DNA of 64,000 bases from Pseudomonas cremoricolorata DSM 17059 = NBRC 16634. GTDB taxonomy: Bacteria; Pseudomonadota; Gammaproteobacteria; Pseudomonadales; Pseudomonadaceae. Positions within the stretch are counted from its first letter, which is position 1. Every line of letters starts with the position of its first letter. Positions 30,824 to 39,435 of this stretch are shown one piece after another. The stretch spans positions 62,001-126,000 of the forward strand of contig NZ_AUEA01000012.1 of NCBI RefSeq assembly GCF_000425745.1, given 5' to 3'. The position numbers were made by a program, and so were the translations under genes. A model generated the notes under the pieces. It was not told the origin of the DNA, searched no databases, and saw nothing but the letters and a program-made list of their open reading frames with translations.

Positions 30824-31594
30824 ATGTCGATCCTGCAGGCGATCAGAGTCTTTCTTTTTTACCTGCTGCTGGGCACCAGCTCGCTGCTGTGGTGCACCCT
30901 GAGCTTCTTCATCGCACCGTTTCTGCCCTTCCGGCAGCGCTATCGGTTCATCAACGTCTACTGGTGCCGCTTCGCCGTGATGCTGGCCTGGGTGATTCTG
31001 GGCATTCGCTACAAGATCACCGGCGCCGAGCACGTGCCCGACGAGCCTTGCGTGATCCTCGCCAACCATCAGAGCACCTGGGAAACCTTTTTCCTCTCGG
31101 CGTACTTCTCGCCGCTGAGCCAGGTGCTCAAGCGCGAGCTGCTGTATGTGCCGTTCTTTGGCTGGGCCATGGCCATGCTGCGACCCATCGCCATCGATCG
31201 CGATAACCCCAAAGAGGCCCTGCGCCAAGTGGCGAAGAAGGGCGATGAACTGCTCAAGCAGCGCATCTGGGTGCTGATCTTCCCAGAGGGCACCCGCGTG
31301 CCCTTCGGCCAGATCGGCAAGTTCTCCCGCGGTGGCACGGCGCTGGCCGTCAACGCCGGCTTGCCCGTGCTGCCAATCGCGCACAATGCCGGCAAGTTCT
31401 GGCCCAAGGCGGGCTGGGGCAAGCGGGCAGGGGTGATCGAGGTGGTCATCGGTGAACCAATGTACGCCAACGGCACCGGTCCTCGGGCCATTGCCGAGCT
31501 CAATGACCGTGCTCAGGCCTGGAACGAGGCCACCCAACGCGCGCTCGGCTCACTGCCTGCGGTTGCCGAAGATCAGCCTGGACAAGTAGCTTGA
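30824..31594 (+). CDS. plsC: 1-acyl-sn-glycerol-3-phosphate acyltransferase (PlsC/LptA/HdtS-like)
   Basis: 256 residues. Acylates lysophosphatidic acid to phosphatidic acid at the inner membrane. An N-terminal membrane segment, then NHQSTWET (NHx4E form of motif I) and FPEGTR (motif III). The orthologue beside glyS in P. fluorescens F113 was described as HdtS, linked to acyl-homoserine lactones; later work on the family supports the lysophosphatidate role. It closes the conserved block; the accessory region starts beyond it. Confidence 0.92.
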   Translation: MSILQAIRVFLFYLLLGTSSLLWCTLSFFIAPFLPFRQRYRFINVYWCRFAVMLAWVILGIRYKITGAEHVPDEPCVILANHQSTWETFFLSAYFSPLSQVLKRELLYVPFFGWAMAMLRPIAIDRDNPKEALRQVAKKGDELLKQRIWVLIFPEGTRVPFGQIGKFSRGGTALAVNAGLPVLPIAHNAGKFWPKAGWGKRAGVIEVVIGEPMYANGTGPRAIAELNDRAQAWNEATQRALGSLPAVAEDQPGQVA

Positions 31595-31686
31595 TGATTC
31601 TGTGGATAAGGTGTGAGCAACTCTGTATTGAAATTCCGAAAATCTTCCGTAACTCATTGAAATTAATGTTTATTTCATAAAGTCAG

Positions 31687-31701
31687 GATTTTCCGAAAAT
31701 C
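31687..31701. promoter_or_regulatory. 15-bp perfect palindrome
   Basis: GATTTTC-C-GAAAATC, with a partial copy (TTCCGAAAATC) at 31634-31644. Possible operator or remnant in the AT-rich gap between plsC and the transporter gene. Confidence 0.3.
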
Positions 31702-31729
31702 GTGCATAAGTTTTTTCGCTGCACAAGAA

Positions 31730-31753
31730 ACCGGCCCGAAGGCCGGTTTTTTT
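31730..31753. terminator. Intrinsic terminator between plsC and the transporter gene
   Basis: ACCGGCC-CGAA-GGCCGGT followed by TTTTTT. It lies between convergent genes and marks the boundary between the conserved block and the accessory region. Confidence 0.85.
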
Positions 31754-31762
31754 GTGGATGCT

Positions 31763-33382
31763 TCAGACCTTGTCGATATCCACGTCCTTGGTCTCTCGCA
31801 GGCAGAAAATGCCAACCACAAGACTGATCCCAGTGACCAGCACCGGGTACCACAATCCGTAGAAGATATCGCCGGTGTAGACCACCAGGGCGAATGACAC
31901 CGTGGGCAGGAAGCCGCCGAACCAGCCGTTGCCGATGTGGTAGGGCAGCGACATCGAGGTATAGCGGATGCGCGTCGGGAACAGCTCGACCATGACCGCG
32001 GCCAAGGGTCCGTAGGTCATGGTGGCGATCAGAATCATCGCCACGATCAGCACCACCACCATCACCTGATTGACCTGCGCCGGATCGGCCTTGGCGGGGT
32101 AGCCGGCCTGCTCGATGGCGGCGCGCATCGCGGCTTCATCGTAACCTTCGATGGTGCGTTCACCGATGCTGACCTGTACCGCCTCGCCCGTGGTCTTGAC
32201 CGAGCTGTAGGGCAGACCCTGCTTGACCAGGAAGGTCTTGACCTTGTCGCACGGGCTGTCGAAGCGAGCCTTGCCGACCGGGTCGAACTGGAAGGTACAG
32301 CCGCCTGGATCGGCACTGACCACGATCGGCGCCTGACGGCTGGCGGCGTCGATCTGCGGGTTGGCGTAGTGGCTGAGCGCCTTGAACAGCGGGAAGTACA
32401 GCACGGTCGCCAGCAGCAGGCCGATCATCAGAATCGGTTTGCGGCCCACCCGATCGGACAACCAACCGAAGAACACGAAGAACGGCGCGCCGATGATCAC
32501 ACTGATGATCAACAGCGTATTGGCCTGAGCGGCGTCCATCTTGAGCATCTGGGTGAGGAAGAACAGCACGTAGAACTGCGCCGTGTAGAAGGTCACCGCT
32601 TGCCCTGCGTTGATGCTGAACAGTGCAGTCAGCACCACCTTGAGGTTGGGCCAGGAGGTGAACGATTCCCGGATCGGCGACTTGCTCAGCTTGCCCTGGG
32701 CTTTCATTTTCACGAATGCTGGCGATTCACGCATGCTCATGCGAATCCAGGTCGAGATGCCCAACAGCACGATCGACAGCAAGAACGGCAAGCGCCAGCC
32801 CCAGGTCTCGAACTCGTCACCGCTGATGTAGCGGCTACCGAGCACCACCAGCAGCGACAGCAGCAAGCCCAAGGTGGCTGTGGACTGGATGAAGCCGGTG
32901 TGGAAACCACGTTTGCCGGGCGGCGCGTGTTCCGCCACATAGGTGGCCGCACCGCCGTATTCACCGCCCAGCGCCAGGCCCTGGAGCATGCGCAGAATCA
33001 CCAGGATGATCGGTGCCGCGATGCCGATGCTGGCGTAGGTCGGCAGCAGGCCCACGGCGAAGGTCGACAGCCCCATCAGTACGATGGTCACCAGGAAGGT
33101 GTACTTGCGTCCGATCATGTCGCCTAGTCGACCGAACACCAATGCTCCGAACGGTCGCACCAGAAAGCCTGCGGCAAAGGCCATCAGCGCGAAGATGAAC
33201 GCCGTGGTGTCGTTGACCCCGGCGAAGAACTGCTTGCTGATGACCGCCGCCAGCGCGCCATACAGGAAGAAGTCGTACCACTCGAACACCGTGCCGAGCG
33301 AGGAGGCGAAGATGATCTTGCGTTCCTCGCTGCGGCTGGCGCCAGCGGAAGCTGCGGGTTGCTCTTGAAGGTAGTCCGACAT
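31763..33382 (-). CDS. MFS metabolite:proton symporter (MHS family)
   Basis: 539 residues from ATG 33382 (MSDYLQEQP; GAGGA ribosome site). Begins after a short tail with SLGTVFEWYDFFLYGALAAV, the MHS signature of KgtP/ProP-like carriers; GRLGDMIGRKYTF and LSDRVGRKPILM are the two MFS loop motifs. Twelve membrane segments. Odd: about 100 polar residues (roughly 345-440, with two Cys) are inserted in a loop late in the protein. Substrate could be a dicarboxylate, betaine or proline-like compound. Confidence 0.88.
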   Translation of the reverse strand: MSDYLQEQPAASAGASRSEERKIIFASSLGTVFEWYDFFLYGALAAVISKQFFAGVNDTTAFIFALMAFAAGFLVRPFGALVFGRLGDMIGRKYTFLVTIVLMGLSTFAVGLLPTYASIGIAAPIILVILRMLQGLALGGEYGGAATYVAEHAPPGKRGFHTGFIQSTATLGLLLSLLVVLGSRYISGDEFETWGWRLPFLLSIVLLGISTWIRMSMRESPAFVKMKAQGKLSKSPIRESFTSWPNLKVVLTALFSINAGQAVTFYTAQFYVLFFLTQMLKMDAAQANTLLIISVIIGAPFFVFFGWLSDRVGRKPILMIGLLLATVLYFPLFKALSHYANPQIDAASRQAPIVVSADPGGCTFQFDPVGKARFDSPCDKVKTFLVKQGLPYSSVKTTGEAVQVSIGERTIEGYDEAAMRAAIEQAGYPAKADPAQVNQVMVVVLIVAMILIATMTYGPLAAVMVELFPTRIRYTSMSLPYHIGNGWFGGFLPTVSFALVVYTGDIFYGLWYPVLVTGISLVVGIFCLRETKDVDIDKV

Positions 33383-33480
33383 CGATGCTGTCCTCGGCCC
33401 GTGGGCCACAGTGAATAGTTGTTGTTGTTCCACTGTCGGCAGCTTCCGACTCCCCGCTGCCGGTGTTGCACGTCACCTGG

Positions 33481-35136
33481 TCAAGGCGTCGGTATCGCGT
33501 GCTGCGTACTCTGGGGTCGCTTGCTATGGCTTTGCTGAAGAATCAACTGCGCCGCCTTCTCGCCGATCATCAGGGTTGGCGAACAGGTATTGCCCGAGAC
33601 GATCTCGGGCATGATCGAAGCATCGGCCACGCGCAGGCCCTGAATGCCGTGAACCCGCAGTTGGCTGTCCACCACATCCAGCGGGCCACTACCCATCCGG
33701 CACGTGCCTACCGGGTGAAAGATGGTGGTGCCGATGCGCGCCGCGGCTTCATGCAATTGCTGCTCGGTGTTCATCTCCGCCCCGGGCAGGTATTCACGCG
33801 GGTCGAAGATCGCCAGGGCAGGGGCCTGGACGATGCGTCGGGTCAGGCGTATGGCCTGGGCAGCCACCGTGAGGTCTTGCGCCTCACTCAAGTAATTGGG
33901 GTCGATCAGCGGTGCGCTATTGGGGTCAGCGCTGCTGATGTCCACGCGGCCGCGGCTGAGCGGACGCAGGTTGCACACCGAAGCGGTAAAGGCAGGGAAG
34001 GGGTGCAACGGCTCGCCGAAACGCTCCAGCGACAACGGCTGCACGTGGTACTGCAGGTTGGCGCTGGGCTGCTCCGCTGAAGAGCGAACGAACGCTCCTA
34101 GTTGGCTGGGTGCCATCGCCAGTGGCCCGCTGCGGTCGTACAGGTAACGCAAGCCCATGCCCATCTTGCCCCACAGGCTGCCGGCCATCTGGTTGAGGGT
34201 GCGGGCGTTGGCGATGCGATACACCAGACGCAATTGCAGGTGATCCTGAAGATTGCCGCCAACACCCTCTAGCGCGTGAAGCACCGGGATGCCGAGCCGC
34301 TCCAGGAGCGAACGCGGGCCAATGCCTGAGCGCTGAAGAATCCCGGGTGAGCCAATCGCCCCCGCGCACAGGATGATCTCGCGGCGCGCACTGAAGCGGC
34401 GAGGCTGGTTCTGCCAGCGTCCGTTGACTGCCGCCGCGCGGCCACCTTCCAGCTCCAGCCGATCGACTTGCACATCGGTCAGCACAGTCAGGTTGGGCCG
34501 CTGCATCACCGGGCGCAGGAACGCCTTGGCCGCATTCCAGCGTACGCCGTTGCGCTGGTTGACCTGAAAATACCCGGAGCCCTGGTTGTCTCCGGTGTTG
34601 AAGTCATCGAGCTTGGCGATGCCGCACTGCTCGGCAGCATCGCGAAACGCTTCGAGAATCGGCCATTGGTAACGCTGGCGTTCGACGCGCCATTCACCTT
34701 CACCGCCGTGATGGTCAGACGCTCCAGCGAAATGCCGCTCACTGGCCTTGAACAGCGGCAGTACATCCTTCCATGCCCAGCCCTGATTGCCTTGCGCGGC
34801 CCAGCCATCGTAATCACTGGCCTGACCACGCATGTAGATCATGCCGTTGATCGATGAGCAGCCCCCGAGCACGCGGCCGCGTGGGTAGCCCAACTCACGA
34901 CCGCCCAGACCTGCCTGCGCGCTGGTCTTGAAACACCAATCAGTGCGCGGGTTGCCAATGCAGTGCAGGTAGCCCACAGGGATGTGAATCCATGGATAGT
35001 TATCGCGCCCACCGGCTTCGAGCAGCAGCACCCGACAGCTTGGATCAGCGGACAGACGATTGGCCAGCAGGCAGCCCGCAGGCCCAGCACCGACCACGAT
35101 GTAGTCGAAACCTGAATCGGCAAATGACATGTGCAT
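33481..35136 (-). CDS. GMC-family FAD oxidoreductase (choline dehydrogenase-like)
   Basis: 551 residues (alternative ATG two codons in). FAD loop DYIVVGAGPAGCLLANRL, GMC signature 1 in GYPRGRVLGGCSSINGMIYM, signature 2 in GAIGSPGILQRSGIGP, and the catalytic His in FHPVGTCRMG. Oxidises an alcohol; relatives include choline, long-chain alcohol and aromatic alcohol dehydrogenases. Divergent from the LysR gene and 98 bp downstream of no other gene; with the MHS carrier on the same strand it could form a small uptake-and-oxidation unit. Confidence 0.88.
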   Translation of the reverse strand: MHMSFADSGFDYIVVGAGPAGCLLANRLSADPSCRVLLLEAGGRDNYPWIHIPVGYLHCIGNPRTDWCFKTSAQAGLGGRELGYPRGRVLGGCSSINGMIYMRGQASDYDGWAAQGNQGWAWKDVLPLFKASERHFAGASDHHGGEGEWRVERQRYQWPILEAFRDAAEQCGIAKLDDFNTGDNQGSGYFQVNQRNGVRWNAAKAFLRPVMQRPNLTVLTDVQVDRLELEGGRAAAVNGRWQNQPRRFSARREIILCAGAIGSPGILQRSGIGPRSLLERLGIPVLHALEGVGGNLQDHLQLRLVYRIANARTLNQMAGSLWGKMGMGLRYLYDRSGPLAMAPSQLGAFVRSSAEQPSANLQYHVQPLSLERFGEPLHPFPAFTASVCNLRPLSRGRVDISSADPNSAPLIDPNYLSEAQDLTVAAQAIRLTRRIVQAPALAIFDPREYLPGAEMNTEQQLHEAAARIGTTIFHPVGTCRMGSGPLDVVDSQLRVHGIQGLRVADASIMPEIVSGNTCSPTLMIGEKAAQLILQQSHSKRPQSTQHAIPTP

Positions 35137-35311
35137 GTTCTTGCGCCTGATTTTTTATTCTTGTCGTCTATGATCCTAGTGCTTAATTTCGCTGCGCACG
35201 CATGCGTTTTTGCGCAATGGCTGTGCATTTTTTTACAGCGCCGTGCTGACCGCCTTACGCCAGCGCGGCGCGGCCAACCCCTCTCATCCATAGCCGGCAA
35301 GGCTCAGCCCT
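35137..35311. promoter_or_regulatory. GMC oxidoreductase / LysR divergent region
   Basis: 175 bp between divergent starts. Contains ACGCATGCGT (35198-35207), a perfect palindrome, flanked by TGCGCA at 35193-35198 and 35211-35216, a plausible LysR operator. Confidence 0.45.
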
Positions 35312-36199
35312 ATGTTCGACTGGAACGATTTGCGGTTTTTCCTGGAGCTTCAGCGCAGTGGTCGCCTGCTGAGCGCTGGCCGGCGCCTCAAGACCACCCA
35401 CAGCACCGTAGCGCGGCACATCGAGCGTATCGAGGCCAGCCTTGGCACGGCGCTGTTCATCCACCACGCCCAGGGTTTTGAGCTGACTCCAGCCGGGCAG
35501 GCGCTGCTCAAACACGCTGAGGCCATGGAAAATGTCGCGCTGCTGGCGCAGGAAGAAATCACCCAGGCGATCACCCCGCTGGGCAAGATCCGTCTGGGCG
35601 TGACCGAGGGCATCGGCATCTGTTTCATCACGCCTCGCCTGGGCGGGCTGTTCGAGCGCTATCCGGGCCTGGAGGTCGAGCTGGTGGCAGTGCCACGGTT
35701 CGTCAGCATCCTCAATCGCGAGGCAGAAATCAGCGTGCATCTCGAGCGGCCGAACGCCGACCTCTTGATCACCCGCAAGCTCACCGACTATCGCCTGGCT
35801 TTGTATGCCAGCCCCGCGTACCTCGATAGGGCAGCGCCCGTGCACAGCCGCGACGACCTGATTCGGCACAGCTGGATCGGTTATGTCGACGACTTGCTGT
35901 TCAGCCAGGAACTGCTGTTGCTCAACAGCTTCTGTCGCGCGCCCAATGTCGTCTTTCGCAGCACCAGCGTGATCGCCCAGCAGGAGGCGGCACGCGCCGG
36001 GCTGGGGATCGCGGTGCTGCCCAACTACATGGCGCGGCATGATCCGCTTCTGCGCAGGATACTGCCCAACGAATCCCTTCAGCGCAGCTATTGGATCAGC
36101 ACCCGCCGTGAGTTGCACAAGTCCGTGCGCCTGCGCGTGGTCTGGGATCACCTACTGGCGCTGTGCGCGGATGCGCAGGGCGAGTTGCTGGCAGAATGA
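35312..36199 (+). CDS. LysR-type regulator
   Basis: 295 residues. N-terminal HTH (RRLKTTHSTVARHIERIEAS) and a LysR substrate-binding domain with the typical GLGIAVLPNYMARHDPLL near the end. Its closest style is the group controlling nearby dehydrogenases. The divergent GMC gene is the probable target; a role in the quorum-sensing cluster that follows is not indicated. Confidence 0.88.
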   Translation: MFDWNDLRFFLELQRSGRLLSAGRRLKTTHSTVARHIERIEASLGTALFIHHAQGFELTPAGQALLKHAEAMENVALLAQEEITQAITPLGKIRLGVTEGIGICFITPRLGGLFERYPGLEVELVAVPRFVSILNREAEISVHLERPNADLLITRKLTDYRLALYASPAYLDRAAPVHSRDDLIRHSWIGYVDDLLFSQELLLLNSFCRAPNVVFRSTSVIAQQEAARAGLGIAVLPNYMARHDPLLRRILPNESLQRSYWISTRRELHKSVRLRVVWDHLLALCADAQGELLAE

Positions 36200-36430
36200 A
36201 ATGATGCACGCCAGGGGTGCAACCGACTGTCACGCTTCGCGGCGTATCATTGGCCGTGGCGCCATGCTGCCAACGGTGTAGTTTCATCCTGCTCACGGCC
36301 AACTTGTATAAACTGCGCCTATACTTGACCATTGACGACACTGCCCCACCGTCGTCAATAAACCGTGACCCATAAAATGACGCATCCGAGCAGATGCGAG
36401 AATGCCTGAAACCCAATAACAGGACACGAC

Positions 36431-37159
36431 ATGGACAGTCGACCGATAATGCCTAAGTGCGACGTGCACGCGCCGGGCTGTTTACACACTTCACTTCAAT
36501 CAGAATTGGAAACGCAACTGGGTGATTTACGCACCTTGCACTACGCGTACTTTGCGACGGTGCGCAATCGCGATGTTCAACCGTTGATCATTTCCAATTA
36601 TCCGGCGCGCTGGCTTAAATCCTATAAAGCAGCGAATGCTCATTTGATCGACCCGGTCATTCAATATGGGCTCACCACCTGTGCACCTTTTTCCTGGAGC
36701 GACGCCACGGCCGCCTATGGCGATGAAAGCGGTGTCGATCTGTTTCGCCGTTCCGGGCACCACCATCTTCGTTCCGGGGCGACGTTCACCTTGCACGACG
36801 CCAGCGGCGTGTTCAGCGCGCTGAGTTTCTCGGATGGCGGAGGGCAAGCGGAACTGGACCGCCGGATGGCCGACCAGCAAGCGCAGATCCAGATGGCGCT
36901 GATTCGCTTCCACTGCCGGATCATGGGCCTGCACAGCCTCGACCAATTGTTTCCCAGTGCGCCAAGAGACACCCTGTCGCAACGCGAAACCAGCGTACTC
37001 AAGCTGGTCATGCTGGGGCAGAACTATCGGGACATTGCCAAGACCTGCGGCATCTCAGAGCGCACGGTGAAATTTCACATGTCCAATATCACCAGCAAGC
37101 TGCAGGTCAGCAATGCGCGGCAGGCGATCTACGAGGCCCAGTGCCAGGGCCTGCTCTGA
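36431..37159 (+). CDS. LuxR-family quorum-sensing regulator
   Basis: 242 residues from ATG 36431 (AGGA upstream). An N-terminal autoinducer domain keeps the ligand-pocket residues in order: Trp and Tyr in RWLKSYKAANAHLIDPVIQ, Asp-Pro in the same block, Trp in PFSWSD and Gly in RSGATFTLHD. The C-terminal LuxR HTH is QRETSVLKLVMLGQNYRDIA, SERTVKFHMSNITSKLQVSN. It is a complete AHL-type receptor, not a solo fragment. It converges on luxI with no intervening base: the stops form TGATCA. Upstream, GTATA/TATAC arms at 36306-36324 could be an operator. Likely activates luxI and the biosynthetic operon. Confidence 0.93.
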   Translation: MDSRPIMPKCDVHAPGCLHTSLQSELETQLGDLRTLHYAYFATVRNRDVQPLIISNYPARWLKSYKAANAHLIDPVIQYGLTTCAPFSWSDATAAYGDESGVDLFRRSGHHHLRSGATFTLHDASGVFSALSFSDGGGQAELDRRMADQQAQIQMALIRFHCRIMGLHSLDQLFPSAPRDTLSQRETSVLKLVMLGQNYRDIAKTCGISERTVKFHMSNITSKLQVSNARQAIYEAQCQGLL

Positions 37160-37828
37160 TCAGGCACTGGTGCGCAGTTGCGTGTCCAGGCCCTGTAATG
37201 GACGGGGCCATTGGGAAGCACGCTCGTCGCTGAGCGGCTGGCGGCGGCGAATGGCTTCGAGCAGGCGTTGCCGGTTGTTCGCCGTCACCGGCATGTCCAG
37301 CAGTAGCACGCGCTCGCCTGGCGATGCCTCGCCAGTGTCGAGCACCTCATAGTGCCAGCCCGCCTGGCGCACTACCCGCGCCATCGCCGCACTGACCACG
37401 GTGATGATCGACTCCAGCCCGGTGCTCTGGGCGTGATTGTGCATGCACAACAAAAGCATTTCGGTCAGCGGCAGGTGGGCCAGACCCAACTGGCGAGAGC
37501 GCGTCTTGTCGACGAAGAAGCGACTGGATTCAGCGATACGTGGATGCCTGGGCGCTGCACAGCGAAAGAAATCACGGAACGGGCCTTCGACCATATAGGG
37601 GTGCACGGTGTTGATCAAACGCAGGCCTGCCAGCGGGATGCCCTGCCAGGTGCCCAGTAGATAAGTGGTCTGCGGATTATCGAATTCGTCTTCTTCGATA
37701 CCGTTATTGACGCGTACTTTCCAGTTCAATCGGTCCGCAAATACGTGCTTGCGCAGTTGGTGAACTTGCGCCACCCAGTCATGCGGAACAGTGGAATAAT
37801 CAACTATATGAAACGCTATCTCATCCAT
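37160..37828 (-). CDS. LuxI-family acyl-homoserine lactone synthase
   Basis: 222 residues. Makes an acyl-homoserine lactone from SAM and an acyl-ACP. Family-invariant residues are seen: Arg and Phe in LRKHVF, Trp in RLNWKV, Glu-Asp-Glu-Phe-Asp in EEDEFDN, Arg in LAGLRL, and Glu and Arg in AESSRFFVDK. The acyl chain cannot be predicted. The promoter lies in 37829-38164, shared with the divergent operon and holding two lux-box candidates, so auto-induction is likely. The paired luxR is immediately tail-to-tail. Confidence 0.93.
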   Translation of the reverse strand: MDEIAFHIVDYSTVPHDWVAQVHQLRKHVFADRLNWKVRVNNGIEEDEFDNPQTTYLLGTWQGIPLAGLRLINTVHPYMVEGPFRDFFRCAAPRHPRIAESSRFFVDKTRSRQLGLAHLPLTEMLLLCMHNHAQSTGLESIITVVSAAMARVVRQAGWHYEVLDTGEASPGERVLLLDMPVTANNRQRLLEAIRRRQPLSDERASQWPRPLQGLDTQLRTSA

Positions 37829-37933
37829 GAGCGGTTTTCTTCCACGGGTGCGAACTCGGTATAAATCGAGACTTCGCAGGGTAGATGGGTATCACTTCCG
37901 ACAGCACAGCTTAACCCGTTCCAGCGGGTTTTA

Positions 37934-37953
37934 ACCTGTCCTTAAGTTCAGGT
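37934..37953. promoter_or_regulatory. Lux-box candidate 1 (luxI side)
   Basis: ACCTGTCCTTAAGTTCAGGT: outer ACCTG/CAGGT arms and a central CTTAAG are perfectly symmetric, only two positions per half break it. It has the CTG-N10-CAG core of LuxR/LasR-type sites and lies about 106 bp upstream of the luxI start. Confidence 0.7.
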
Positions 37954-37992
37954 CGGCTTTTCTATTTTCTTTAACCAAGGCTGATGCACTCG

Positions 37993-38012
37993 ACCTGTAC
38001 TTAGAGACAGTT
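37993..38012. promoter_or_regulatory. Lux-box candidate 2 (operon side)
   Basis: ACCTGTACTTAGAGACAGTT: CTGT/ACAG arms with CTG-N10-CAG spacing. It lies about 150 bp upstream of the ketoacyl synthase start. Confidence 0.6.
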
Positions 38013-38164
38013 GTAGGCACCCGACTAATACGACAGGTTATGCAGCGCTGTCGCTGACCGGCTTCAGCAATTGTTCATACCACGCCCGCGCAACAGTCAC
38101 CGTCGACGTGCATTAGCCCGTGCAGACGGTGAACGGTCAGGCGCGGCGTCCAACAGGGAAGATC

Positions 38165-39433
38165 ATGGGAATGTCCACTTCTGCAGCACCTCGCCGGGTC
38201 GTTGTCACCGGCTACGGCGCGATCTGTTCACTTGGCCAGAACGTCAATGCCATCTGGGACGCGATGATGGACTACCAGGTCGGCTATCGGCAGCACAGCT
38301 TCGACGACCCGACCATCCATGCCCGTTACTTCGGTTTCATCGAGGATTTCGGCCGCGAGCTGATGCGCCCGTTTCCAAAAAAGATTTCCAAGATGCTGCC
38401 GTTGTTCGCCAAGTACAGCCTGGTGGCCGCCCATGAAGCGCTGAGCATGGCCTACGGCGACACGCCGCTGGATGAGGTGGTGTCGCCGTTCGACCGCGGC
38501 GTGATGCTCGGCACCGGCTGGGGAGGGCTGGACACGGCCAACGGTAACAACAACGAATACCGCGCCCACGGTATCTCCACTTCGTTCGCCACGGTGATGT
38601 CGATGTGCAACGCGGCCACTGCCGGCGTCACCATGCACTGGAACATGCGCGGTGTGCAGAACAGCCCTGTCGCTGCCTGTGCCACCGGCACGATCGCCAT
38701 CGGCGAGGCCTACGAGGCCATTCGCAGCGGCCGCGCCAGGATGATGCTGGCCGGCGGCAGCGAGTCGCTCAAAGAGCAGTTCAATGTCTGGTCGATCGAC
38801 GTGATCCAGGCGCTCAGCAAGGAGCAGGACAACCCGCGCCTGGCCTGCTGTCCGTTCAGCAAGGGACGCAGTGGCTTCGTACTCTCCGAAGGTGCGGCCG
38901 TGCTATGCCTGGAAGACTATGAACTGGCCCAGGCCCGTGGCGCGACGATTCTCGGTGAGGTGACCGGCTACGCCAACTACTCCGATGCCTATGACATGAC
39001 CGCGCCGGCCGAAGACCTGCTGGCTCGAGTACAGGTCATCGAAGCGCTGTGCCGGCAGTCCGGCACGCCGGCGACCGCCATCGACTACATCAACCTGCAC
39101 GGCACCTCGACGCCGCTCAACGATGTCAACGAAGCTCGCTCCATCAAGCTGGCGCTCGGCGACGCCGCCTACGCCATTCCGATGTCCAGTACCAAGTCGT
39201 ACACCGGCCACCTGATCGGTGCTGCCGGAGCCATGGAGACCATCTTCTGCCTCAAGGCCATGGCCCAGGGCACCGTACCGGCCACGGTGCACCTCGATGA
39301 GCCTGATCCGGACTGTGACCTCAACTTCGTGCCGAACCAGCACCTGCATGCCCAGCGCTTGAACAACACGCTCAACCTGAGCTTCGGCTTCGGTGGTGCC
39401 AACGCCGGCATCATGCTGCGCAAGGTGGACTGA
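38165..39433 (+). CDS. FabF-like beta-ketoacyl synthase
   Basis: 422 residues from ATG 38165 (AGGGAAG just upstream; ATG 38171 is an alternative; the open frame extends back to 38120). Condensing enzyme with the Cys-His-His set: Cys172 in AACATGTIAIGEA, His312 in NLHGTSTPLND, Lys345/His349 in KSYTGHLIGAAGAMET. It elongates an acyl chain on a carrier protein using malonyl units. First gene of the operon and expected to work with the ACP two genes on. It is distinct from housekeeping FabF by its unusual N-terminal loop (residues about 40-110) and its context. Confidence 0.92.
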   Translation: MGMSTSAAPRRVVVTGYGAICSLGQNVNAIWDAMMDYQVGYRQHSFDDPTIHARYFGFIEDFGRELMRPFPKKISKMLPLFAKYSLVAAHEALSMAYGDTPLDEVVSPFDRGVMLGTGWGGLDTANGNNNEYRAHGISTSFATVMSMCNAATAGVTMHWNMRGVQNSPVAACATGTIAIGEAYEAIRSGRARMMLAGGSESLKEQFNVWSIDVIQALSKEQDNPRLACCPFSKGRSGFVLSEGAAVLCLEDYELAQARGATILGEVTGYANYSDAYDMTAPAEDLLARVQVIEALCRQSGTPATAIDYINLHGTSTPLNDVNEARSIKLALGDAAYAIPMSSTKSYTGHLIGAAGAMETIFCLKAMAQGTVPATVHLDEPDPDCDLNFVPNQHLHAQRLNNTLNLSFGFGGANAGIMLRKVD

Positions 39434-39435
39434 CC

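Larger units (their letters stand above)
37829..38164. promoter_or_regulatory. Divergent luxI / biosynthetic operon control region (336 bp)
   Basis: No gene. Contains two CTG-N10-CAG lux-box candidates (37934-37953 and 37993-38012) and, at 37913-37930, a hairpin AACCCG-TTCCAG-CGGGTT. TAATAC at 38026-38031 is a possible -10 for the rightward operon, close to the second lux box. Confidence 0.7.
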
